NCBI RefSeq assembly: GCF_004005475.1
Contig: NZ_RZTZ01000007.1
Location: 124,001 to 188,000, forward strand
Direction: 5' to 3'
DNA from: Niallia taxi
GTDB lineage: Bacteria; Bacillota; Bacilli; Bacillales; Cytobacillaceae
DNA length: 64,000 nt
Positions 23,824-31,227 of this stretch are shown here, piece by piece (the first letter of the stretch is position 1; each line of letters opens with the position of its first letter). A program made the position numbers and the translations under genes. The notes beneath the pieces are model-generated. The model was not told where the DNA came from. It saw nothing but the letters and a program-made list of their open reading frames with translations, and did not search any database.

Positions 23824-24741
23824 CTACTTAACCAATGTTTGAATCACATTCGCCAAGGCCTCCACCGTGTTATACTCTTCCTCTAACGTGTTTTCAACAC
23901 CTCCTATTTCAATGACGGCAGATTGATTTAATAAATCCTGATTATAATGATTTTGATAAGTGTCATAGCTTTTCGAGAATACACCTCTTGATATTCTAGG
24001 ATATTTGTCATTTATTTTCTTATGAAGCTGTTTCGCAAACTCTTGGTTTTTTTCATAATCAGGATTTCCTGCCTCTCCTTCTGATACTACAAAGGTAATT
24101 TTCGCATAAGCTTTGCCATCAATCTCCACGGTTGTTACTTCTCTGCTTGCAGAATCTCTATGTAAATCGAATGCCATTTGAATGCTTTTATTCTTCACAA
24201 GTGCGTCTTGCATGTTTTTCCTCGATATTTTATAGGCATCTTGGTAAGGTAATTCCTTTTCCTGGAGCTCCTTTGTATTATCATTAGTATCAAGAATATT
24301 ATTGATATTCCTTTGTTTTAAAGCGTTGCTAAGCCTTTGGCCAACTAATGTCATATTAATTGTTTCATGGATACTATCGTTTACACTAAAAGTTTCTTCA
24401 GGGTAAATTGCCGTTAGTTCAGGCAAAAAGGATTCGTAATTATGTGTTTGGCTTATATACACAAGAGGATCGTCTGTTAGTATGGTGGAAGGTTGATACT
24501 GATTCGTATTTGTGGAAAGCTGGATTGCTGGTTCTTTTGTCTGCTGATTGAATGAGGTTATAGCCAAGAAACCTAAGATAAAAACACTTACTGCAACTGT
24601 TAGAAATCCAACAGCCTTTTTGCTGCGAGTTCTTCTTGCTTTAAGTCTTAATTTTTTTTCTGTTTCTTGAATGAAATCTTCCCTTGGCTCAAGTGAATAG
24701 GAGCTTTTTATTAATTCCATTAGCTCTTTATCAGTTCGCAT
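23824..24741 (-). CDS. Membrane protein: anti-sigma-like N-terminus plus SpoIIP-type amidase domain
   Basis: About 305 aa. A charged cytoplasmic segment (residues 1-41) precedes one membrane helix (about 43-63), a linker, and a complete SpoIIP-like domain (about 92-303). Hallmarks are YISQTHNYESFLPEL (His100), FDLHRDS (His194), ITFVVSEG, and IEIGGVENT (Glu278), matching the metal/catalytic positions of stage II sporulation protein P, a peptidoglycan amidase/endopeptidase. GGAGG nine bases upstream sets the ATG at 24741, 11 bp inside the ECF sigma gene. Position and topology suggest an anti-sigma factor whose outer domain binds or cuts peptidoglycan; this is inferred. Confidence 0.85.
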   Translation of the reverse strand: MRTDKELMELIKSSYSLEPREDFIQETEKKLRLKARRTRSKKAVGFLTVAVSVFILGFLAITSFNQQTKEPAIQLSTNTNQYQPSTILTDDPLVYISQTHNYESFLPELTAIYPEETFSVNDSIHETINMTLVGQRLSNALKQRNINNILDTNDNTKELQEKELPYQDAYKISRKNMQDALVKNKSIQMAFDLHRDSASREVTTVEIDGKAYAKITFVVSEGEAGNPDYEKNQEFAKQLHKKINDKYPRISRGVFSKSYDTYQNHYNQDLLNQSAVIEIGGVENTLEEEYNTVEALANVIQTLVK

Positions 24742-25270
24742 TAATAAACACCTCCACATTTTCAACATTCAGCTTTCTTCTAAGCTCCTTTAATGCTCGA
24801 TGATAGTTTACCTTCACTTTTGATTCACTGCATTGAAGTATCTCTGCAGTTTCTTTAATAGAAAACTCATTAATTCCTCTTAAAATTACAACTGCTCGAA
24901 ATGGAGGCTTTAATTTTGAAATAGCTGCATGAACATATTTTTTCAATTCATCCTGCTCAAGCATTACATCAGGTTCCTTTTCGGCTGTTTTTTCATTCCA
25001 TAATACTTTTTCGCTAAGATAAACAAGCCAGCGCCTCTTTCGATAATGATCAATCGCTACATTCTTTGCTATCGACATAACCCATGCTTTTAAATGGCTG
25101 ATTCGATTTAGCTCGGATAAATGATGAAGTACTCGAATAAATACCTCTTGTGTAAAATCCTCTGCATCACTGCGGTTGCCTGTAAAAACAATTAAGAAAC
25201 GGTATACATCCAAATAGTACATATTATATATTTCTAGTATCTTTTCTTCTTTCTCATTTGATTGAAACAC
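24731..25270 (-). CDS. ECF-type RNA polymerase sigma factor
   Basis: About 179-aa sigma-70 family factor of the extracytoplasmic-function type. Region 2 spans about residues 15-80 (FTGNRSDAEDFTQEVFIRVL, with -10 recognition around KAWVMSIAKNVAIDHYRKRR). Region 4 spans about 115-170 (FSIKETAEILQCSESKVKVNYHRAL). The likely start is GTG 25270, behind GGGGGG. It overlaps the downstream membrane gene, the usual sigma/anti-sigma arrangement. An ECF-like promoter just upstream suggests autoregulation. The signal is probably envelope-related. Confidence 0.92.
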   Translation of the reverse strand: MFQSNEKEEKILEIYNMYYLDVYRFLIVFTGNRSDAEDFTQEVFIRVLHHLSELNRISHLKAWVMSIAKNVAIDHYRKRRWLVYLSEKVLWNEKTAEKEPDVMLEQDELKKYVHAAISKLKPPFRAVVILRGINEFSIKETAEILQCSESKVKVNYHRALKELRRKLNVENVEVFINAN

Positions 25271-25297
25271 ATTATCCCCCCTTTTTATTTCATTTAT

Positions 25298-25326
25298 TAA
25301 TCGTATGAGCACAATAAAAAGTTACA
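25298..25326 (-). promoter_or_regulatory. Candidate autoregulated ECF promoter
   Basis: On the minus strand TGTAAC followed by TTTTT (-35, complement of 25321-25326), 17 bp, then CGATTA (-10, complement of 25298-25303). This resembles the TGAAAC/CGTA pattern of Bacillus ECF promoters and lies about 28 bp before the sigma factor start. Confidence 0.5.
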
Positions 25327-25337
25327 CTTTTTTTCAA

Positions 25338-25368
25338 AACAAAAGGCCGTCCAGCAAGGACGACCTTT
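25338..25368 (-). terminator. Terminator of the small kinase gene
   Basis: AAAGGCCGTCC (25342-25352) pairs with GGACGACCTTT (25358-25368) with one mismatch, and the minus strand ends in CCTTTTGTTTTG. It lies about 70 bp after the kinase stop. Confidence 0.75.
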
Positions 25369-25438
25369 ACAGTATTATGTATTATTCCTTCAAGAGGAAT
25401 TATTTACCTTCTACTTTCAAATAAAAAATAAAATGGTG

Positions 25439-25951
25439 CTATTCCTTTAATTGAGTTAATATTAGCTCCATTATTTCTGTACGTGTCATATCATTAGTAA
25501 ACTTGCATTCTCCATCAACACCTAAATAATCCTCTGAAATCCACCATGAGCGTAGTGCATCTTCTCCAAACTCCGTCTTTTTTGAACGAGTATTGTGACG
25601 TTTGACTGTCTCTTCAAAGGTTAAATCAAAATAATAACTAAATGCCCTTCCTTCATAGAAATCAATCAAGTCAGAAAGCATGCCGCCATAACGCTTATTA
25701 TATAATATACCTTCCACTATTACATATTCGCATTTACCCTTACCATATTCGGCAACTTGACGGATTAAATCAATGGAAAGATTGCCATCTCTATCTTGAA
25801 CCTTTAATATATCGCGACGAATTGTATCCTGAGAAACCAACAAAGTACCTGCACCAAAATGGTCTTGAAGACTTTTGGCTATCGTGGTTTTCCCGCTGCC
25901 TGAATTCCCGCGCAGAATAATTAGCTTTGATTTCGTATTTGAGATTGTCAT
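25439..25951 (-). CDS. P-loop kinase (AAA_33 / zeta-toxin-like nucleotide kinase family)
   Basis: About 170-aa protein with Walker A GNSGSGKTTIAK near the N-terminus, a VSQDTIRRDIL lid-side motif, Walker B-like YVIVEGILYN, and a C-terminal RTEIMELI helix. It resembles the chloramphenicol phosphotransferase/AAA_33 kinases, which phosphorylate small molecules. AAGGTG favours ATG 25951 over an open GTG nine bases earlier. No antitoxin-like gene lies beside it. An RpiR gene ends 28 bp upstream-side on the same strand. Substrate unknown. Confidence 0.8.
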   Translation of the reverse strand: MTISNTKSKLIILRGNSGSGKTTIAKSLQDHFGAGTLLVSQDTIRRDILKVQDRDGNLSIDLIRQVAEYGKGKCEYVIVEGILYNKRYGGMLSDLIDFYEGRAFSYYFDLTFEETVKRHNTRSKKTEFGEDALRSWWISEDYLGVDGECKFTNDMTRTEIMELILTQLKE

Positions 25952-25978
25952 ACTTCGCACCTTAACATGCCTTATTCT

Positions 25979-26836
25979 TTACTTTTTTTGTGAAAATTTT
26001 AAGACAGCGTTTCGTGAATTAACGATTTTTTCCATACTATCTTCATAATACTTAGAAACATAGGCATAAAAGATAATGTCTACAGTTGTAAATTGTGCAA
26101 GGATAGAGCTAGTGGCAGCACTGCGGAATTGCGCTTCTGGTGCCCGAACGTACTGGAGCGACAATCCGACCTTCTGTGAAAGGCTATTTTGTCCAAATCG
26201 TGATAATCCAATTGTTTGGCAGCCAGCTTCTTTTGCAATATCAACTAAGCTTAAAACCTCAGATGTTTCTCCCGTGTTGGAAACACAGAAAAAGATACAG
26301 TTCTTTGCTACGCCAGAAAGAATGGAAGCATATATATGTGCGTCTTGGATAGCAACAACAACTTTTCCAAGGCGAGACCATTTTTGCATAATATCATCGG
26401 CTACTAGAGAAGAGGCTCCTAATCCATACACATAAATAACATCAGCATTTTTAATACTTTCAATGGTTCGATCAATGATTTCCTCATCTAACTCTATTGC
26501 TGTTTCCTTGATTACCTGTACGGAATTTGAAACAATCTTCCCTTTTATAGATTGGATTGTTTCATTATGTTCTATATCGTAGAAGCCACTTTTTAAAGAA
26601 TGTGATAATTGAGAGGATAAGGATAGCTTTAATTCTGAGTACCCTTCAACCCCAATAGAACGGCATAAACGTATAACAGCAGCACTACTTGCATTTGCTT
26701 GCGTCGCTAATTCGTGAACGGACATTCTAACAATATGGTCTGCATTTTCTAATATGTATTGAGCAACTTTTCTTTCTGAATTAGGCAGTTCATCAATTAC
26801 ACTCTCAATTCTCACTAATATATTAACGGAAACCAT
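25979..26836 (-). CDS. MurR/RpiR family transcriptional regulator
   Basis: 285-aa regulator, the third of this family in the window. The helix-turn-helix contains VHELATQANASSAAVIRLCRSIG. The SIS domain has VYGLGASSLVA and CVSNTGETSEVL, in which Asn and Thr replace the more usual Ser residues of the phosphosugar loop. Directly upstream lies a remnant of a BadF/NagK-type sugar kinase, so it once belonged to an amino-sugar or MurNAc-type operon. Its own targets are unclear now. Confidence 0.9.
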   Translation of the reverse strand: MVSVNILVRIESVIDELPNSERKVAQYILENADHIVRMSVHELATQANASSAAVIRLCRSIGVEGYSELKLSLSSQLSHSLKSGFYDIEHNETIQSIKGKIVSNSVQVIKETAIELDEEIIDRTIESIKNADVIYVYGLGASSLVADDIMQKWSRLGKVVVAIQDAHIYASILSGVAKNCIFFCVSNTGETSEVLSLVDIAKEAGCQTIGLSRFGQNSLSQKVGLSLQYVRAPEAQFRSAATSSILAQFTTVDIIFYAYVSKYYEDSMEKIVNSRNAVLKFSQKK

Positions 26837-26851
26837 TATTCTACCTCCTTC

Positions 26852-27049
26852 CTAGTACTCCTTTAACTTCTTCAATGCTAAATAATAACCCCCTAATGTT
26901 GATGATACATCATCTGTAATGAATTTTGTTTTAGGAAGTTTTTCTTTTATTTTATCAATAAATACTGACTGGACAATAGGGATTTTTGTTAAAATACTGC
27001 CTTTTACTGCAATTTCAGCGGCCATCCTTTCACCTGCATAGCTTCTTCA
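26852..27049 (-). pseudogene. C-terminal remnant of a BadF/BadG/NagK-type sugar kinase
   Basis: After a TGA at 27047-27049 the minus strand encodes about 64 codons ending at TAG 26852-26854. The tail includes EIAVKGSILTKIPIVQ and DDVSSTLGGYYLALKKL. This looks like the end of an N-acetylglucosamine/MurNAc kinase of the BadF/BadG ATPase family, whose last strand and helix carry such GG-x-YLA patterns. The ATP-binding N-terminal part is missing, and no good ribosome site precedes the only ATG (27025). It lies 16 bp from an RpiR gene. The sequence 27050-27150 shows nothing recognisable. Confidence 0.6.
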
Positions 27050-27154
27050 TTTCGGAAATATCTGTACAATTAAGATAAGACAATATATTTTTTGTCAGCC
27101 TGCTAGTTTCTAAATGCCTATCATTAAACTGCTACCGACCAACACACATAACAT

Positions 27155-27177
27155 AAAAAAACTGCAGTCACCTGCAG
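27155..27177 (-). terminator. Terminator of the 418-aa membrane protein gene
   Basis: CTGCAG (27162-27167) pairs with CTGCAG (27172-27177) around a 4-base loop. The minus strand continues with seven T residues. The stem is short. Confidence 0.55.
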
Positions 27178-27205
27178 CCATAAAACAATTTTAAAATTAC
27201 TTAAT

Positions 27206-28462
27206 TTAAACATCTATCCGTTGTGGAACAACTAGATACCCCATCGCTTTCCCTGATTTAAGGATTTTAATCAGTTGTTCCTGAAGTGTGTCATTGCATG
27301 TTACCTGTATGATAACCTCGCTTTTTTTGGGGGAAAAGAGTTTTAATTGCCCTTTACTTATGGCTATTTCAATTAACAGACCCAATGTAAAACCGCCGAT
27401 AAGTCCAAGCAAGCCCCAAATTATCGGCCCTAAGTATAAAACAAATCCGTATATTGATCCTAAAACCATTCCTATTGTTCCTCCAAGCATTGCTCCGTCC
27501 AATAGACTTCTGCCATCAACGCTATGAAGGGAATCGAGGATATGAGTTGATGCCTTAAGATTTTCTAATGGCATTGCGACTATATTCTCCTTTGGCACCC
27601 CTATTTTTTCCATTTCGTGAATGACGATTTCTACAAATGGCGAGTGTTCAAATGTAGCTATTATTTGGACTTTATTGTTCGCAACTGTTTTTTGCTGTGA
27701 CAAGTTTTCATCCCTCACTCTTAAGTAACGAATTTGCTCAATATCGTAAAGTGTATTACTTTCAATTACGGCCGTATATGCCTGATAAATAGCAAAGGCG
27801 TACATGGAAGGCATAAATAGAAACCATTGCCAATCTACCATTTCAGCTACTGCATTATAATCACCGAGGAAAGAATAAAGCCACATCCGAACAGCCTCTG
27901 CTTTATATGCGACATATATCCACCATGCTAAAACAAGTGTCCCCACAACAGTACTGCCAGCATATAATTGGCCAAGACCAGGAGATAATAGGGACCAGAT
28001 AGCACCTATCCACGGGTTCTTTTTGTCGAGAATAACCACATCAAAAAATGTTACTTCTGAGGGAGTTACCGGTGCATCTTCCACTTCTGCTAAAACATGA
28101 CTTTTAGCGACCTCAACAGCACAGCGATAACTGTCCCAGATACTATATACATAAACTGCCATATAAAGTAAAAACCAGTCTTCATTTATTTGAATCTTGG
28201 CTTCTTCAAACCTGCCAAGCATTGATAAGGCAATACCTTTATTTAAATTGGCTTGACTATTTACAACAAGCTCCCAAATAATCAGAATAAATCCATGTAG
28301 ATATTTTCCTAAAAACATATGACCAAAACCTGGGAATGCTGCAGACCACCATGCCGCAATCCAAGGGATTCGGGGATATGCCGAGTTTACTCCTAATGCT
28401 GAAATTAGGCCCTTTGTATAGCGAGGTTTTATATTAGCTGACTGGAACCTTTGATGTGGCAT
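27206..28462 (-). CDS. Membrane protein with duplicated TM2-like unit and soluble C-terminal domain
   Basis: 418 aa, function unknown. Two copies of a related membrane unit are visible: IPWIAAWWSAAFPGFGHMFLG (about 33-53) and NPWIGAIWSLLSPGLGQLYAG (about 149-169). Each is followed by hydrophobic helices and a Trp-rich segment. A soluble part follows (about 265-330; QIIATFEHSPFVEIVIHEM), then a Gly-rich hairpin of two membrane segments, and a tail with VIIQVTCNDTLQEQ. The pattern resembles TM2-domain proteins joined to a small ferredoxin-like sensor fold. GAGGAGAAGG precedes the ATG. Confidence 0.75.
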   Translation of the reverse strand: MPHQRFQSANIKPRYTKGLISALGVNSAYPRIPWIAAWWSAAFPGFGHMFLGKYLHGFILIIWELVVNSQANLNKGIALSMLGRFEEAKIQINEDWFLLYMAVYVYSIWDSYRCAVEVAKSHVLAEVEDAPVTPSEVTFFDVVILDKKNPWIGAIWSLLSPGLGQLYAGSTVVGTLVLAWWIYVAYKAEAVRMWLYSFLGDYNAVAEMVDWQWFLFMPSMYAFAIYQAYTAVIESNTLYDIEQIRYLRVRDENLSQQKTVANNKVQIIATFEHSPFVEIVIHEMEKIGVPKENIVAMPLENLKASTHILDSLHSVDGRSLLDGAMLGGTIGMVLGSIYGFVLYLGPIIWGLLGLIGGFTLGLLIEIAISKGQLKLFSPKKSEVIIQVTCNDTLQEQLIKILKSGKAMGYLVVPQRIDV

Positions 28463-28645
28463 AAATTATCCTTCTCCTCTGGCTAACTCTCTACTTAATA
28501 TTACCAACAATTGTCTGCATCATTCGGTTTACTTCTACAACTGCTATATCCCCCGTTTTTAAGACTATTTTTCTTCCTTGAATTACAGTACGGTTACTAT
28601 ATCGTTACTTTTCTTCGTAAATCCTTTTTTTCGTGTTTTTATTGA

Positions 28646-28735
28646 TATAATAGTGTTCTGATAAAATGGTTTAGCAATATAATAACCAACCCAAACAGGG
28701 AGCCTACTATGTTGTTGGTACATAGTAGGCTTTTT
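28646..28735 (+). ncRNA. Candidate orphan small RNA ending in a strong terminator
   Basis: The gap 28463-28845 lies between the starts or ends of two minus-strand genes, yet the plus strand carries a perfect terminator: AGCCTACTATGT (28701-28712), 7-base loop, ACATAGTAGGCT (28720-28731), T-run. Upstream is TATAAT (28646-28651) with no good -35. A transcript from about 28658 would be ~78 nt. The loop bases GTTGGT (28714-28719) are complementary to ACCAAC (28685-28690), a possible pseudoknot. No gene on the plus strand explains the terminator. Confidence 0.4.
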
Positions 28736-28805
28736 GTCTGGCTATCTATATCAGTTCTGCTTTTCATAATCTTTAATATGTATAGTAATTACTAACAATA
28801 ACCAC

Positions 28806-28841
28806 CTTAAAAAGGAGCAAACCAGTCTGGTCTGCTCCTTT
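28806..28841 (-). terminator. Terminator of the yitJ-metE genes
   Basis: AAAGGAGCAAACCAG (28811-28825) pairs with CTGGTCTGCTCCTTT (28827-28841), followed on the minus strand by CTTTTTAAGG. It begins 4 bp after the metE stop. Confidence 0.85.
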
Positions 28842-28845
28842 CACC

Positions 28846-31137
28846 TTATACAGTCTGTGACAGCTGCTCGCGTAGTTTCTGTGTTGCGGCCACCATGTTT
28901 TTCAACGATTTAACTGTTTCTTCCTCACGGCGTGTTTTCAGGCCACAGTCTGGGTTAACCCAAAATTGTTCCTTTGAAATAACTTCAAGACTATCATTAA
29001 GTATATTTTCCATTTCTGCTACACTCGGTACACGTGGACTGTGGATGTCATACACGCCTAAACCAATGCCAAGCTCATAGGAATTTTGTTTAAGTGAATG
29101 AATTAATTCACCATGGCTTCTTGATGTTTCAATTGATATAACATCAGCATCTAGTGCTCGAATTGTATCAATAAAATCATTAAATTCACAATAGCACATA
29201 TGAGTATGCACCTGCGTTTCATTTTGCACACTTGATGTCGCTAGCTTAAACGCGTTAACGGCCCAGCGCAAATATTCATTCCATTTTTCTTTTCGCAATG
29301 GCAGCCCTTCACGCAGTGCCGGCTCATCTACTTGAATAATGGCGATACCTGCATCTTCTAATGCTTGAATCTCTTCTCTTAAAGCTAATGCTAACTGATT
29401 TGCAACTTGTTCTCTGGAAATATCATCACGGACGAAAGACCAATTTAAGATTGTGATAGGACCTGTCAGCATTCCTTTCACATATTTTTCCGTTAATTCT
29501 TGGGCCTCTACTATTTCCTTCACTGTCATCGGAGATGTCCATTCTACATCTCCATAAATAATTGGTGGTTTTACACAGCGTGAACCGTAGGAAACAACCC
29601 AAGCGAATTTAGTAAATGCGATTCCACTTAGCTTTTCGCCAAAATATTCTACCATATCTGTACGCTCAAACTCACCAGTTACTAACACATCCAAGCCTAT
29701 ATCCTCTTGAATTTCAATCCAGCGAGCTGTTTCGTTTTTTACAAATTCTGCATAAGCAGCATCTGTAATTTCCTTTTTACGCCAAGCAGTTCGTGTCCGC
29801 TTCACTTGGTCGGATTGAGGAAAACTTCCGATTGTTGTTGTTGGGAAGTCAGGTAAATTCAATGCTGTTTGCTGAAGTGACTGGCGCTCCTTAAATGATA
29901 GCGGGCGTGAGAAATGTGCTGCCTTCACTGTAGCTTCAAGCTGCTTTACATTCGTATTATTTCTCGTTTTATGCTGTGCTAGTGCTTCAATTGCTTGTTT
30001 GCTTTTCTTGAGGCTATTTTTATTAGACGTTCCTGCACCAACACAATAAGCTGTTACTTGTGTCAGCTCCTCTATCTTTTCATCAGCAAATGACAGCGCA
30101 GCATTTAATGTTACATCAAGCTCTTTTTCCGATTTCGTTGTAACAGGTACATGCTGCAGACTGCATGATGACTGAATCCAAGCCTCCTTAACACCACTTA
30201 ATAGTAGTAATGATTGTGTTGCCGCAGCTTTTTCTACTAAATCAGCCTTCCATATATCTCTTCCATTTATTAGACCTATTCCTAATACTTTATCCTGTGG
30301 GAAGCCGTATTTGCGAATAGAAAGGATGTTTTCCTCTGCCCCATGGACAAAATCAAGGCCAAATCCAGCAACAGGGAGCTGTGTTAGTTCTTTGTATGCT
30401 GATAGTGCTTCGAAGTATGTTTGCAGCATCAATTTTGCTTTAGGTAATTCTGATGCCAAGTATGTGTAAGCTTCCTGTACAAGTTTTATTTCTTCCTCAT
30501 TTAGAGACAGGCATAATGCAGGCTCTTCTACTTGAATCCATTCAGCTCCAGCTTCAAGCAGCTCTTGAAAAACCTGTACATACAGAGGCAATAATTTAAC
30601 TAAAAACGAATTTTTTGATTTACCATCATACCCTTTTGCTAATTGTACAAAAGTAAATGGACCGATAATAGTCGGCTTAGCAATAACACCTAATTCTTCC
30701 TTTGCTTCAATGAAATAATCTAATATATAGTTTTTTGTTAGCTGTGGCTGCTTGCCTTCATACTCAGGTACAATATAGTGATAGTTTGTGTTAAACCACT
30801 TAGTCATTTCACATGCCACTGCTTCATTACCGCCACGAGCCATTGTATAGTATGTTGCTAAGTCTACTTCATCTCCTGTCCAATTATAGCGGTTTGGGAC
30901 CAATCCAAACATTGCCGCAACATCAAGCATACGATCATAAAAGGTAAAATCCCCGACAGTCAGTAAATCCAGACCAAGAGCTTGCTGGTGCTTTAAGTTA
31001 TTCAAACGGATTGATTTCATCTCTGCCGTAAATTGTTCCTCAGCTATTTTCTTATTCCAAAAGGATTCCACACAACGTTTCCATTCACGATTTTCACCAA
31101 TATATGGATAGCCAATCACTGTACTAACTAAATTCAT
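28846..31137 (-). CDS. metE: Cobalamin-independent methionine synthase
   Basis: 763-aa cytoplasmic enzyme that transfers the methyl group of 5-methyltetrahydrofolate (triglutamate) to homocysteine. Full-length double-barrel architecture. The zinc site is intact: HMC in VHTHMCYCEF and Cys in NPDCGLKTR. Substrate-site strings such as TTTIGSFPQS, GEFERTDMVEYFGE and IQVDEPALREGLP are present. It follows a bifunctional homocysteine methyltransferase/MTHFR gene by 90 bp on the same strand; together they supply 5-methyl-THF and methionine. No S-box or T-box was found in front of either gene. Confidence 0.97.
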   Translation of the reverse strand: MNLVSTVIGYPYIGENREWKRCVESFWNKKIAEEQFTAEMKSIRLNNLKHQQALGLDLLTVGDFTFYDRMLDVAAMFGLVPNRYNWTGDEVDLATYYTMARGGNEAVACEMTKWFNTNYHYIVPEYEGKQPQLTKNYILDYFIEAKEELGVIAKPTIIGPFTFVQLAKGYDGKSKNSFLVKLLPLYVQVFQELLEAGAEWIQVEEPALCLSLNEEEIKLVQEAYTYLASELPKAKLMLQTYFEALSAYKELTQLPVAGFGLDFVHGAEENILSIRKYGFPQDKVLGIGLINGRDIWKADLVEKAAATQSLLLLSGVKEAWIQSSCSLQHVPVTTKSEKELDVTLNAALSFADEKIEELTQVTAYCVGAGTSNKNSLKKSKQAIEALAQHKTRNNTNVKQLEATVKAAHFSRPLSFKERQSLQQTALNLPDFPTTTIGSFPQSDQVKRTRTAWRKKEITDAAYAEFVKNETARWIEIQEDIGLDVLVTGEFERTDMVEYFGEKLSGIAFTKFAWVVSYGSRCVKPPIIYGDVEWTSPMTVKEIVEAQELTEKYVKGMLTGPITILNWSFVRDDISREQVANQLALALREEIQALEDAGIAIIQVDEPALREGLPLRKEKWNEYLRWAVNAFKLATSSVQNETQVHTHMCYCEFNDFIDTIRALDADVISIETSRSHGELIHSLKQNSYELGIGLGVYDIHSPRVPSVAEMENILNDSLEVISKEQFWVNPDCGLKTRREEETVKSLKNMVAATQKLREQLSQTV

Positions 31138-31227
31138 TATTTGTTCCTCCTTAAAATATTTAAAGTTTTCCTATACTTTTAGTCGGTATTAATGTGCTAT
31201 TATTTCCTCTACATGCTTTGCTCCTTC

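Noticed and set aside
25439-25951. Small kinase considered as a zeta-type toxin
   Set aside because: No small antitoxin gene lies beside it, and the sequence fits general AAA_33 small-molecule kinases equally well.
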